A DNA stretch of 37,470 bases from CAYZJV01 sp964473245 (GTDB taxonomy: Bacteria > Spirochaetota > Spirochaetia > Sphaerochaetales > Sphaerochaetaceae), in NCBI GenBank assembly GCA_964473245.1, contig CAYYOL010000021.1, forward strand, positions 1-37,470, given 5' to 3'. The notes under the pieces are model-generated. The model worked only from the letters and a program-made list of their open reading frames with translations. It was not told where the DNA came from and did not search any database. Within the stretch, counting starts at the first letter, position 1, and the number at the start of each line of letters is the position of its first letter. Positions 7,462 to 16,664 of this stretch are shown here, in pieces. Made by a program: the position numbers and the translations under genes.

Positions 7462-8800
7462 GCATCTGCTCCCGCTGCTCCATCATCCGTTCATAATAAG
7501 CACTGTCTATCGGGTAGTGTCGAAGGATGATGATTCCGAGGATGTACCAGAGAAGAGGAATGGGGCCACAGAGGAGCTTTATACCGATCGAGGCGAGCTC
7601 ACTGGTCTCATTTGGCGTGTAGGCGAAGAGTGCGAGAATCCATCCATTCAGCGCTAGCGCGACTGCTTGTCCAATTTTACTGGAGAACGTCCAGAGACTG
7701 GAAAACACACCCTCTCTTCTTATGTTTCCATGATGAATGGCATCGTGTTCAACTACGTCTGGAAGAATTGCATGGGGCATCACATAGTGCGTTGAGAGAC
7801 CTACTCCGGCAAGTGCCATGACCACAATTGCTGCAACGGGTCCAATAGTCTCTCCCAGAAGTGAGAAAACCATGACTCCACACCCCATGATCGCCATACC
7901 GATCATATAGCAGGCACGTTTACCGATACGTTTTGAAATATGCACCCAGAACGGTATGAACAGAAGGCTGGTAGACAACAGGAAGACAAGAGCCAACTGG
8001 AACAGCCCTTCATTCCCGAAGATATAGGCGAAGTAGTATACAAGAGCTCCCTGTACCATAGAGGTTCCTGTGATGAACAATGTCCATGGGATGAGGGCAG
8101 TGAGGAAAACACGATTGTGGATGGCTTCGGTATAGGTCTTCATGAACCCCGTCTCCGGTTGTGGATCAAGATGTTCGGGTTCCCGTACTGCCCATATGGT
8201 GATCAGTGTAGTAAGCAGCATGACTGCTCCCATGAAGTAGCCCATAACCGCCCACCCGACAGCGACATCGGTGAACATTCCGATCAGTGGCATGACCGCC
8301 CCAGCTCCCACGAAGGTCCCTACAACAGCAAAACTCATACGATACCCGGTGAGTATAGTCCGTTGATTATAGTTGTCGGTGAGCTCCGGTAGGAGTGCTG
8401 CATAGGGGATGTTGACCAGGGTATAGGCGGTGTTGAGCAAGCAGTAGAGGACTGTGAGGTAGAAGAAGAGTTGTATTTGCCCCTCCATGATAGGTCTGGT
8501 GAACATAAGACCCATGGAGAAAAAGGCTACAAACGAACCAACGAACATGTAGGGTCTGCGACGACCCCAGCGTGATCTCGTTCTATCGGAGATGTACCCG
8601 GTGATCGGATCGGTCACAGCATCCCATATCTTCCCGATCATGAGCACCGTTCCAGCTAGCGCAGCCGATAGATGCACGATATCCGTCAAATAATAGAGGA
8701 GATAGAATCCAATGACCGTAAAAAAGAGGTTTCCCCCAAGATCACCAATTCCGAAGCCCAACTTAACCCGTTTCGTCACTGAATTGTTGATGGTCTTCAC
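7454..8800 (-). CDS. MFS glycoside-pentoside-hexuronide (GPH) cation symporter
   Basis: 448 aa with 12 predicted membrane helices. Family signatures are visible: KLGFGIGDLGGNLFF near residue 13, the loop IWDAVTDPITGYISDRTRSR near 58 with the charged and Asp residues that bind the cation, and GRRRPYMFVGS after it. The protein is MelB-like and would import a glycoside or sugar acid with Na+ or H+. It starts with GTG (8798-8800); an AAAGG lies just upstream. It is the first gene of a two-gene minus-strand unit with the PlsC-like protein and is divergent from the ABC exporter, sharing a 72-base intergenic region. Substrate not inferable. Confidence 0.9.
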   Translation of the reverse strand: MKTINNSVTKRVKLGFGIGDLGGNLFFTVIGFYLLYYLTDIVHLSAALAGTVLMIGKIWDAVTDPITGYISDRTRSRWGRRRPYMFVGSFVAFFSMGLMFTRPIMEGQIQLFFYLTVLYCLLNTAYTLVNIPYAALLPELTDNYNQRTILTGYRMSFAVVGTFVGAGAVMPLIGMFTDVAVGWAVMGYFMGAVMLLTTLITIWAVREPEHLDPQPETGFMKTYTEAIHNRVFLTALIPWTLFITGTSMVQGALVYYFAYIFGNEGLFQLALVFLLSTSLLFIPFWVHISKRIGKRACYMIGMAIMGCGVMVFSLLGETIGPVAAIVVMALAGVGLSTHYVMPHAILPDVVEHDAIHHGNIRREGVFSSLWTFSSKIGQAVALALNGWILALFAYTPNETSELASIGIKLLCGPIPLLWYILGIIILRHYPIDSAYYERMMEQREQMHG

Positions 8801-8872
8801 CGCCTTTCGTAGTTTTTTGGTAGTGTACGGCTAAATTTTCCAGAGCGCAAGGGAGGAAACTCACGAGATGAA

Positions 8873-10735
8873 ATGACGAGATGGATTGATTATTTCTTCG
8901 TAGAGCCATACTGTGGTACGCGAGGTTTTATGAAGATTCCACTTTATACGCTTGTACGAAAACTGCGTGATATACTTACTAGGAAACAGAAGCAGAAAAG
9001 TCTGCTCCTGCTCGTTCTGTTTGTTCTCATGTCCCTCTTCCAGGTTGTGGGGGTGGCTGCCGTGTTCCCCTTCGTCAACCTCGTAATGGATCCGAGCCTG
9101 CTCGAAACGAATCGATTGCTCGGTTCGCTCTATCATGGCCTGGGTTTCACCTCGTTACAGAACTTCATCGTCTTCCTTGGCATTGCCATCTTCCTGCTGA
9201 TCGTTGCTTCGAATGCTATCTCAGCAGTCACGATATGGGCAAAGACAAAATTCGTGATGGGACTGAATCACAGTCTCTCCTGCTCATTGCTCTCCACCTA
9301 CCTAGGTAAGCCATACTCCTATTTTCTCAATGAGAACACCAGTACATTGGGAAAGAATCTACTCGCAGAGGTCTATCAGCTCACGAACAATCTACTCATT
9401 CCGCTGTTTGAACTGGTGGTGAATGCACTGGTCATCATAGCCATGATAACGGTGTTGTTCTTCGCAGACTTTATCACCACCCTCATTGCTCTCGTTCTTC
9501 TAGGAGGCAGTTATGCGGCAATCAACTACCGAGTGAAGAGGAAGGTGAAGCGAGGAGGGTTACGCCGTCTGGAAGCAAATCGAGGCCGATACAAAACAAC
9601 CGGCGAAGCACTCTCGGGAGTGAAGATCACTAAGGTGTTCGGACGTGAACGTCATTTCATTGGAACCTATGCTGGGCACTCGAGACAATTCACGAGAATG
9701 GAGACCTATGTGAGAACCGTGGGAGAGATTCCCCGCTATGTTCTGGAGGCTATCGCCTTCGGAGGGATCATTGTCATGGTCGTAGTCCTTACACTCATGA
9801 CTGGCGATGCGAGCGAAGTGATTCCTCTGGTCAGTCTCTTTGCTTTTGCAGGCTATCGCCTGTTACCGGCAATGCAGCGAGTATTTCACGATCTCACCAG
9901 TATCTATTTCAACCAAGCGATACTTGATACGCTGTATGAAGATCTCTCGGTCTCCAGCCGTTCAGACGAGTTCGATAGCCTAGGCGAGACACCGATGCCA
10001 TTCGAGCGCGAGATTCGGATGGATGGTGTACGATTCGCATATCCGGGGACAGAAGAACCTGCTCTGGATGGTATAGATCTCACTATTGAAAAGCAGATGA
10101 CGATCGGATTCGTCGGAACTACTGGGTCGGGAAAAACTACTCTTGTCGATATCCTTCTTGGCCTGTTGGAACCGCAAGGGGGCGCTCTGCTGATCGATGG
10201 AGAGCGAGTCGGTGCTCATAATGTGCGCAATTGGCAACGAAACATCGGGTACGTTCCACAGGATATCTTCCTATCCGATGATACGGTTGCACGAAATATC
10301 GCTTTCGGTATTCCCGACACCGAGATCGACATGCAGCGAGTTCGCAATGCTGCCGAGATTGCCGCTCTCCATGAGTTCGTGATTGAACAGTTGCCTTTCG
10401 CATACGATACCGTCATTGGTGAACGGGGTATCAGACTCAGTGGCGGCCAGCGACAGCGTATCGGTCTCGCTCGTGCACTCTACGACAACCCAGCAGTCCT
10501 TGTACTCGATGAAGCGACAAGCGCCTTGGACGGAAACACTGAACAGGCCGTCATGTCGGCCATCGCCAATGCCTCACAGGATAGGACGTTAATCATGATT
10601 GCACATAGACTCACCACCGTGAAGGATTGCGATACCATATACATCATCGATGGGGGAAGAATAGTGGATCGGGGATCATTCTCCTCCTTGGTGGAACGGA
10701 ACACCAGCTTTCGTACTATGGCTCGTCTGGATTGA
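8873..10735 (+). CDS. ABC exporter with fused membrane and ATPase domains, flippase-like
   Basis: 620 aa. Residues 25-350 hold a six-helix type IV membrane domain. Residues 380-610 hold the ATPase with Walker A GTTGSGKTT (~415), signature LSGGQRQRIGLARAL (~522), Walker B VLVLDEATSALD (~543) and the H-loop IMIAHRL. The membrane part (IWAKTKFVMGLNHSLSCSLL, PYSYFLNENTSTLGKNLL) recalls PglK-type flippases of lipid-linked oligosaccharides as well as MsbA, so export of a lipid or glycan is likely. The start is uncertain: ATG 8873 is far from GGAGG at 8851, and ATG 8930 has GAGG at 8922-8925. Using 8930 would remove 19 residues that are not conserved-looking. Homodimer expected in the inner membrane. 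Confidence 0.85.
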   Translation: MTRWIDYFFVEPYCGTRGFMKIPLYTLVRKLRDILTRKQKQKSLLLLVLFVLMSLFQVVGVAAVFPFVNLVMDPSLLETNRLLGSLYHGLGFTSLQNFIVFLGIAIFLLIVASNAISAVTIWAKTKFVMGLNHSLSCSLLSTYLGKPYSYFLNENTSTLGKNLLAEVYQLTNNLLIPLFELVVNALVIIAMITVLFFADFITTLIALVLLGGSYAAINYRVKRKVKRGGLRRLEANRGRYKTTGEALSGVKITKVFGRERHFIGTYAGHSRQFTRMETYVRTVGEIPRYVLEAIAFGGIIVMVVVLTLMTGDASEVIPLVSLFAFAGYRLLPAMQRVFHDLTSIYFNQAILDTLYEDLSVSSRSDEFDSLGETPMPFEREIRMDGVRFAYPGTEEPALDGIDLTIEKQMTIGFVGTTGSGKTTLVDILLGLLEPQGGALLIDGERVGAHNVRNWQRNIGYVPQDIFLSDDTVARNIAFGIPDTEIDMQRVRNAAEIAALHEFVIEQLPFAYDTVIGERGIRLSGGQRQRIGLARALYDNPAVLVLDEATSALDGNTEQAVMSAIANASQDRTLIMIAHRLTTVKDCDTIYIIDGGRIVDRGSFSSLVERNTSFRTMARLD

Positions 10736-10894
10736 GTGTCAGACGAGGCGAGTAGACAGATACCCGAGAGTAGTCATGCTCCTGAGCAAGTGGAGGTGCC
10801 TCATTGATACACTATTCTCCTGTTGGGGAGTGGAAGAGACCATTCCCGCATGGCTCGACCATGCAGTCTCGATACCTGTCTCTGGTCGATTCGT

Positions 10895-10923
10895 TTGAAA
10901 TACCGTATGTTTGTATATACATA
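10895..10923 (+). promoter_or_regulatory. Promoter with overlapping palindromes upstream of the aldo-keto reductase
   Basis: TTGAAA (10895-10900), 17 bases, TACATA (10918-10923). Overlapping it are the perfect 10-bp palindrome TGTATATACA (10912-10921) and the inverted repeat GTATGT/ACATAC (10905-10910 and 10919-10924). This is a plausible repressor site. No regulator gene is adjacent. Confidence 0.45.
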
Positions 10924-10942
10924 CTTTATTTAGGAGGGGACC

Positions 10943-11971
10943 ATGTATACAGCGAACGAAGCCCGTTACGAACAGATGCAGTACAAAAAATGTGGAACAA
11001 GTGGGCTGAAGCTACCAGCAGTGTCTCTGGGACTTTGGCATAATTACGGCGATGACGCTTCACTTTTGAATGCTCGAAAGATGATTCATACTGCGTTCGA
11101 TCTCGGTATTACACACTTCGACCTGGCAAACAACTACGGACCGCCACCAGGATCCGCAGAACTGAATTTCGGAAAGATTCTCAAGCAGGATCTGGCTTCC
11201 TACCGAGATGAACTGATCATCTCATCGAAAGCAGGATACCTCATGTGGCCAGGTCCTTATGGTGAGTGGGGCAGTCGAAAGTATCTTCTTGCCAGTCTGG
11301 ACCAGAGCCTGAAACGGATGGGACTCGACTATGTGGATATATTCTACTCTCACCGGTTCGATCCGAATACCCCGCTCGAAGAGACTATGAGTGCACTCGA
11401 GACCGCCTACAAGCAGGGAAAAGCGTTGTATGTGGGATTGTCGTCGTACTCGGCAGAGAAGACCCGAGAGGCGTACGAAATCCTCAAGGCTCGAAATGTA
11501 CCAGTTCTGATCCATCAGCCCTCGTATTCTATGCTGAATCGTTGGGTGGAAGAGTCGTTGCTTGATACACTCGATGAATTGGGAATCGGTACCATCTGTT
11601 TCTCACCACTTGCCCAGGGCATGCTCTCGGACAAGTATCTGAAAGGTGTTCCAGAAGGTAGCAGAGCGACTCAGAACAAGTCTCTTTCTACGAAGATGCT
11701 CTCGAAGGAGAATCTTGAACGAATCGCAAAGCTCAACGAGATTGCTTCTCGGCGAGGACAGAGCCTTGCACAGATGGCTCTTGCCTGGGTTTTGCGGCGG
11801 AAAGAGGTCACATCGGTGCTGATCGGCGCAAGCAGCTCCGAACAGATCATAGAGAACGTAGGTGCACTTGATAACCTCTCATTCTCGGACGAAGAGTTGA
11901 AAGAGATCGATCGGTACGCTCAGGACGGGAACATCAATCTCTGGGCTCGTTCGAGCGACGACGGGAAATAG
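10943..11971 (+). CDS. gpr: Aldo-keto reductase, YghZ/Gpr (L-glyceraldehyde 3-phosphate reductase) type
   Basis: 342 aa NADPH-dependent (beta/alpha)8 barrel. The N-terminus RYEQMQYKKCGTSGLKLPAV and SLGLWHNYG closely follow E. coli YghZ, including the short extension before the barrel. That supports ATG 10943 over the internal ATG at 10976. Catalytic residues are visible: Asp and Tyr in HFDLANNYGPPPGSAE (~55-70), Lys in SSKAGY (~95) and His in FYSHRFDP. YghZ detoxifies methylglyoxal and reduces L-glyceraldehyde 3-phosphate. AGGAGGGG at 10932-10939 is a strong ribosome site. The last 38 bases overlap the convergent plsC gene. Confidence 0.85.
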   Translation: MYTANEARYEQMQYKKCGTSGLKLPAVSLGLWHNYGDDASLLNARKMIHTAFDLGITHFDLANNYGPPPGSAELNFGKILKQDLASYRDELIISSKAGYLMWPGPYGEWGSRKYLLASLDQSLKRMGLDYVDIFYSHRFDPNTPLEETMSALETAYKQGKALYVGLSSYSAEKTREAYEILKARNVPVLIHQPSYSMLNRWVEESLLDTLDELGIGTICFSPLAQGMLSDKYLKGVPEGSRATQNKSLSTKMLSKENLERIAKLNEIASRRGQSLAQMALAWVLRRKEVTSVLIGASSSEQIIENVGALDNLSFSDEELKEIDRYAQDGNINLWARSSDDGK

Positions 11972-12632
11972 TATCTGTCAGGGTGAATTGAGGCTGGAAC
12001 GCTGCGTAGTGGCCCCAGAGCTCCTGGGGCATCAGCTCTGCGAGGCGGAGCATGATCTCGTCCGCTAGTTGCTGACGTCCTGCGGCATCCAGCCTACCGC
12101 CCTGTTGCACAATCTCGAATGGCTCCCCTACACGAATGGTCAAAGGAGTTCTGCGCAGACGCTTGAGGTTGTGCCCGAGCTGGTTGAATCCCCAGATGGC
12201 TATCGGCACCATGGGAACCTGCTTCTTGTGGGCAATGAATGCGACTCCCGCCTTCCCCTCCTGCAACGCATCATCTCTGCTTCGAGTCCCTTCTGGAGCT
12301 ATAGCTAGAATCTCGTTGCGGTCGAGCACCGCAAAGCACTGCTGCATAGTCTCCCGCCCCATGTTCTCCCTGTCTACGGGGATCAGATTCCATAAATTCA
12401 TGATGAAACGAGTGAAGGCATGGTCCCACAGCTCTTTCTTCGCCATTGCGATCATCTGTCTCGGTTGGAGAAAAACATACATGAGCGGACCATCGAGTGC
12501 CGATGTATGGTTTGCCAGAATGATGAATGGACCATCGGTGGGAACCTTCGAGAACTCATTTCGATCCATCTTGAACAACATACGGAATATGGTGCGCATG
12601 AGCGCATTGACCAATCTCTTTTTCATCGTCAT
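11934..12632 (-). CDS. plsC: 1-acyl-sn-glycerol-3-phosphate acyltransferase (lysophosphatidic acid acyltransferase)
   Basis: 232 aa, normal PlsC size. NHTSALDGP near residue 36 is the catalytic HX4D block. VDRENMGR near 77 is block II. APEGTRSRD near 108 is the EGTR acceptor-binding block. VPMVPIAIWG near 137 is block IV. It acylates lysophosphatidate at sn-2 in phospholipid synthesis at the inner membrane. The ATG has no obvious Shine-Dalgarno; MKK two codons downstream is an alternative start. Its 3' end overlaps the opposing aldo-keto reductase gene by 38 bases, leaving no room for a terminator between them. It is followed upstream by the AEC transporter on the same strand, 55 bases away. 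Confidence 0.9.
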   Translation of the reverse strand: MTMKKRLVNALMRTIFRMLFKMDRNEFSKVPTDGPFIILANHTSALDGPLMYVFLQPRQMIAMAKKELWDHAFTRFIMNLWNLIPVDRENMGRETMQQCFAVLDRNEILAIAPEGTRSRDDALQEGKAGVAFIAHKKQVPMVPIAIWGFNQLGHNLKRLRRTPLTIRVGEPFEIVQQGGRLDAAGRQQLADEIMLRLAELMPQELWGHYAAFQPQFTLTDTISRRRSNEPRD

Positions 12633-12687
12633 GCGAGTACTATATCAGAGCTCGATTCGTGCGCATAGTCGTTTACTACACACCTCG

Positions 12688-13575
12688 TCACATGACCAGC
12701 ATGAATGAGAGTGGGATGGTCAGGATGCCGAGAATGGTTGATAGAATGACTATCGAATTCGCATATTCGCTGGATACTCCGTACCGGATAGGAAGAATAG
12801 AGGTGAATACGGCAGAGGGGAGCGCACTAGCAACTATCACTACGGTTCTGTGCAATCCTGTTAGGCCGAAGAGCGTGGCTCCAAGATATCCGAACAGAAA
12901 CCCTCCACAGATTCGCATGACGATTCCAGCAAGCACATGTCTATTGACTGTGATTTTTGAAGTGGACAACGATACACCGAGGGCGAATGCGGCAAGTGGC
13001 GGTCCAGCGTCTCCACCGAACTCACACGTAGTCAGCACTACTTCGGGTATCACAATCCCGAAGAATCTGACAAGAAAGCCGAGTATCAGAGCCCAGAGGA
13101 TCGGAGACTTGATCATGGTGGATATCGACTTTGCGTGCAATCCACCGGTAATTATCAGTAGACCGAGGGTGAAGATGTAGACCGTCTGTACCTGATCGAA
13201 AATCACGATGATGTTCATGGCAGAGACTCCTCCCCATAATTTCATGAGAGGAAATCCTAGGAACCCTGAGTTCATGAAGATGTTGGCCGGCATGAATCCT
13301 CTGGCATCGATTTTCGCAAATCGGGCGTAGAGATAACTACTCAGAGTATTCAATACCACAACAAGGGATGTGACGCCTGCAATGCTGACAATCATATCCC
13401 CTTTCAAGTCACTGAAGTACAGGGAATGGAAGATGAGCAGGGGCATGAAGAAGTCTGAGACAATTTTGATAAGCGTATGTACGTCTATCCTATAGATCTT
13501 ATCGATTAGGAATCCAGCCAGGGTGAGTAAGAGAATCGGCAGTAGCTGAATGAATGATTGCAGAAAGTAGTTCAA
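12688..13575 (-). CDS. AEC (auxin efflux carrier) family transporter
   Basis: 295 aa with about ten membrane helices in two five-helix halves. IYRIDVHTLIKIVSDFFMPLLIFHSL near the start and FMNSGFLGFPLMKLWG near residue 101 (the family's N-x-G-x-x-G-x-P segment) are typical. The second half ends IVILSTILGILTIPL, also typical. Family members export organic acids such as malate or malonate, or amino acids. The start appears to be TTG (13573-13575), with AGAGG nine bases upstream on the minus strand; a nearby ATG is out of frame and stops at once. Divergent from the flavoprotein gene. Substrate unknown. Confidence 0.85.
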   Translation of the reverse strand: MNYFLQSFIQLLPILLLTLAGFLIDKIYRIDVHTLIKIVSDFFMPLLIFHSLYFSDLKGDMIVSIAGVTSLVVVLNTLSSYLYARFAKIDARGFMPANIFMNSGFLGFPLMKLWGGVSAMNIIVIFDQVQTVYIFTLGLLIITGGLHAKSISTMIKSPILWALILGFLVRFFGIVIPEVVLTTCEFGGDAGPPLAAFALGVSLSTSKITVNRHVLAGIVMRICGGFLFGYLGATLFGLTGLHRTVVIVASALPSAVFTSILPIRYGVSSEYANSIVILSTILGILTIPLSFMLVM

Positions 13576-13664
13576 TGCATGGACCTCTGAAATGTATCAA
13601 TTGGATTCGATTGTAGCAGAGTTAGTGATATATGGGAATTCATCCTCGGCTAAGTAGGAAATCA

Positions 13665-13673
13665 TGGTATAGT
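13665..13673 (+). promoter_or_regulatory. Extended -10 promoter
   Basis: TGGTATAGT fits the TGnTATAAT extended -10 class with one mismatch; no good -35 box lies 17 bases upstream. Transcription would begin near 13680, right at the GGAGGG ribosome site (13681-13686), giving a very short leader. This may serve the whole sensor-kinase run. Confidence 0.4.
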
Positions 13674-13695
13674 GGATGACGGAGGGTCTTTTGGC

Positions 13696-14310
13696 ATGTA
13701 CATAATTGGAATCAACGGAAGTCCGAGAGAGAACGGAAATACAGCGGAGATTCTACGCTCCCTGCTAGAAGGCGTTGCATCGCCTCATGTGGAGACTGAG
13801 TATTTTCACCTCCCTTCCTACCATATTGAGGGGTGTATCGGGTGTGAACGGTGTAGAAGAGATAAGACCTGTACACAATTTAAAGACGATATGCATCTAC
13901 TCTATGATCGGATCGACCGGGCAGATGGTCTCATTCTCGGATCCCCTACATACAACTACGGCATGACACCCTGGATGAAGGCATTCATCGATCGCCTCTA
14001 TCCATTCTTCGACTTCACGGAGCCCAGGCCGGGACCCTATCGATCGCGGTTGGCAGATCGGGGCAAGCGAGCACTGGTATTCGCAGTATGTGAACAGATC
14101 GACGAGAAAGAGGTCGGTTATACGATCGTCAATATGCGGGATGCCATTGCAGCTCTAGGATATTCGATTCACGACACGCTTGCATTTTCAAACCACTTTC
14201 TTTCAAATTCGGTACGCAAGGATGCAACGAGCAGAAAGCGGGCGTATACTGCAGGTCGCGATTTCATGCACGCCTTCTCATCTGACTTGCAGGGTGAAGA
14301 GGGAGTTTGA
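13696..14310 (+). CDS. Iron-sulfur flavoprotein / NADPH-dependent FMN reductase family protein
   Basis: 204 aa flavodoxin-like fold. INGSPRENGNT (~6-16) binds the FMN phosphate. GSPTYNYGMTPWMKAFIDR (~80-98) is the family's second flavin segment. Between them is CIGCERCRRDKTC (47-59), with spacing CX2CX2CX5C, matching the compact [4Fe-4S] motif of archaeal-type iron-sulfur flavoprotein (Isf). An upstream in-frame ATG exists at 13672, but GGAGGG at 13681-13686 points to ATG 13696. Expected role: electron transfer or reduction of O2/H2O2 or quinone-like compounds in the cytosol. Its stop is 14 bases before the sensor kinase start, so it is probably the first gene of that operon. Exact substrate unknown. 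Confidence 0.8.
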   Translation: MYIIGINGSPRENGNTAEILRSLLEGVASPHVETEYFHLPSYHIEGCIGCERCRRDKTCTQFKDDMHLLYDRIDRADGLILGSPTYNYGMTPWMKAFIDRLYPFFDFTEPRPGPYRSRLADRGKRALVFAVCEQIDEKEVGYTIVNMRDAIAALGYSIHDTLAFSNHFLSNSVRKDATSRKRAYTAGRDFMHAFSSDLQGEEGV

Positions 14311-14324
14311 GGGGGAGGTGCTGC

Positions 14325-16664
14325 ATGGAACAGGAGAAGCGCTGCATAGGCATATTCACAGCATCACTCGATGACGGATACCAGTCGACCGTGTGGCATG
14401 CAATCGAACGGGTCGCGAAAGATCGTGGATATGGGACCATCTCATTCCTTGGCTCCCGACTGGGGTCTCCGATCGCATCGGAGGCCTCCTCGAATCTTGC
14501 GTACCATTTGGCAAACGACCAGAATATCGATGGTCTGATAATCATCTCGTCCTCGTTGGCGACCTTCTTCTCCTCGGTCGATCTGAAGGATTTCTTTGCA
14601 CGGTGGGCAACCCTTCCGAGAGTTTCGATCGGGATGAAGATCCCGGGGATGTCTGATGTCGTGGTAGAGGGATCGGGAGGGGTTTCACAACTCGTAGAGC
14701 ATCTGATCAATGAGCATGGAAGAAGACACTTTGCCATGATCGGCGGCCCGGAGAGTCATGACGAAGCCATTGCACGCCTACAATCGTGCAAAGCGACACT
14801 CCGCACCCATGGGATTCCAATGGATGAACGACTGGTGAAAACCGGTACGTTTACGCAGGACTCAGGGACACGGGCGGTGAAGGAGTTGTTGGAAACGGGA
14901 ATACCGTTCGATGCCCTCGTATGCATGAATGATCGGATGGCACAAGGTGCTCTCGATGAACTTGCCAGGTGCGCAATCAATGTTCCCGATGATGTTTCAT
15001 TGATCGGGTTCGATGGGATCGAATCATCTCGATACACCACACCACCACTTACAACCGTGGTACAACCCATGCACGAATTGGGAGAACGAGCAGTGGAGAT
15101 CCTCGACCGCATGATGCAAGGCGGGGCAGAGGAACATATGATCCTCTCCTGTGAGCCTGTGATTCGCGAGTCGTGCGGTTGTGCTCCACGCTTCAGTTAC
15201 ACTCCCGATCTCGAGGAGATTCCTCGCTATGCGACCACTTCGGAGAGACAGGCTATTTTCGATCTCATGGTTCTGGTTCGTAAAGGGGCATACGAAAAAG
15301 TAATCATGCGTCTGAACAGGGCGATCGATGCGACTTCTGCAGAGAGCGGAGCCTTGGATCGGTGGAATGATTACCTGTCGGTGATCGAGAACCATTGTGC
15401 AAAGACCGAGCCTCGGTCGAGACAGCTTTCGACTATCATGGGTGCTGCACGGGCTCTGACCGGAGAGAAGTTCGGTCGTTTACAGGCTGCAAAGCGGATC
15501 TCGGTAGAGACCTCGTTCGAGACACTACGACAGGTGAGCGCCATGCTTGCAGGAGCGTTCGAACTGAAGGATATGTTTCACAATCTCCGCAAGAGTCTTG
15601 GTCTATTCGGAATCAGAAAAGGGTATCTTGTGGTATTCAACGGGAAGCAGGGGAAAGCCCAGCTGCTCATGAACATACAAGATCGAGAGAGTCCCTCGGT
15701 GGAGTTCGACTACAACGAGCTCTTACCTCGTCATATTCCGGAGGAGTGGAGAGAGGGGCAATGGATTCTCATGCCGCTTGTGCATGTAGACGAACCGCTT
15801 GGGTACCTGCTAGTACCGATCGGAACGGTGATCCCGGCATTGTACGATGTGCTCCAGGAGCAGATTTCCAGCAGCCTCAAAGGGACGCTCCTTCTTGAGC
15901 AGGTTCGTTCTCACGAGCGGACACTTGCAGAGCAGGTCGAATTGAGGACGAAGGATCTTATCAGAACGAACAGAGATCTATCCAGTGAAATCAAGCGACG
16001 TTTGGAATTGGAGCACGAAGTGATGGAGATTTCGAGCAAGACCATGGAGAGAATCGGGCAGGATCTGCATGACGACCTCTGTCAACATCTGTTGGGGATA
16101 TCGTTACTTGCCACTTCGGTCAAGAAGACCGTGACCGACAACCATCCGGTGAGACCAGAGACTCTCGAGCAGATCAGTAGACTGTTGACCGAATCGATCG
16201 CAAAGATCAAGACGATCTCGCGCGGTTTGCTTCCATTGGAGATGGAGTCGCACACCTTCGCAGAGAAACTGGAAGCTTTGGTGGGAGATACGAAACGGTA
16301 CGCTCGCGTACAAGTTGATCTGGAAGCCGATCCACAGTTTGAGATAGAGGATCCCGATCGATCACTGCATATGTTCAGAATAATTCAGGAGGCGTTGACC
16401 AACGCGGTAAAACATGCGAAAGCGAAGAGGGTGGAGATAACCTTGAAATTTGAGACAGATCGGGAGGGGAACTCCATTCGCGTGGCAACTATTCGTGATG
16501 ACGGTGTCGGCCTTCCTGCAAAGATTCGGGAAGGCGGGCTTGGTTTGCGGATCATGCGAAATCGTGCCAGCATGGCTCAGGTCGAACTGGACATCAAGAG
16601 TTCTCCCGAAGGAACAACAGTTCGCGTGATTGCTGGAAGGAGTGAACATGAATCGATTGACTAA
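14325..16664 (+). CDS. Soluble hybrid sensor histidine kinase with LacI-type sugar-binding receptor domain
   Basis: 779 aa. Residues ~7-290 form the periplasmic-binding-fold receptor of LacI/GalR repressors: IGIFTASLDDGYQ at the start, FDALVCMNDRMAQGALDEL, DVSLIGFDGIESSRYTTPPL, and the closing SCGC at 282-285. There is no helix-turn-helix. Residues ~430-520 are GAF-like, ~520-575 a coiled coil. HDDLCQH (His582) is the HisKA_3 phosphoacceptor, EALTNAVKHA the N box and DDGVGLP / GGLGLRIMRNRA the ATP-binding G boxes. No signal peptide or membrane helix is visible, so it should sense a cytoplasmic sugar. ATG 14325 follows GGGGGAGG; a TTG at 14307 is rejected. It overlaps the response regulator gene. 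Confidence 0.85.
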   Translation: MEQEKRCIGIFTASLDDGYQSTVWHAIERVAKDRGYGTISFLGSRLGSPIASEASSNLAYHLANDQNIDGLIIISSSLATFFSSVDLKDFFARWATLPRVSIGMKIPGMSDVVVEGSGGVSQLVEHLINEHGRRHFAMIGGPESHDEAIARLQSCKATLRTHGIPMDERLVKTGTFTQDSGTRAVKELLETGIPFDALVCMNDRMAQGALDELARCAINVPDDVSLIGFDGIESSRYTTPPLTTVVQPMHELGERAVEILDRMMQGGAEEHMILSCEPVIRESCGCAPRFSYTPDLEEIPRYATTSERQAIFDLMVLVRKGAYEKVIMRLNRAIDATSAESGALDRWNDYLSVIENHCAKTEPRSRQLSTIMGAARALTGEKFGRLQAAKRISVETSFETLRQVSAMLAGAFELKDMFHNLRKSLGLFGIRKGYLVVFNGKQGKAQLLMNIQDRESPSVEFDYNELLPRHIPEEWREGQWILMPLVHVDEPLGYLLVPIGTVIPALYDVLQEQISSSLKGTLLLEQVRSHERTLAEQVELRTKDLIRTNRDLSSEIKRRLELEHEVMEISSKTMERIGQDLHDDLCQHLLGISLLATSVKKTVTDNHPVRPETLEQISRLLTESIAKIKTISRGLLPLEMESHTFAEKLEALVGDTKRYARVQVDLEADPQFEIEDPDRSLHMFRIIQEALTNAVKHAKAKRVEITLKFETDREGNSIRVATIRDDGVGLPAKIREGGLGLRIMRNRASMAQVELDIKSSPEGTTVRVIAGRSEHESID

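Noticed and set aside
8873..10735. The ABC protein as the missing ATPase of the sugar importer
   Set aside because: It is a fused exporter with its own membrane domain and lies far from the importer genes.
12136..12708. 190-codon open frame antisense to plsC
   Set aside because: The opposite strand encodes all PlsC motifs in order; the frame has a Met/Arg/Ser-rich composition typical of shadows.
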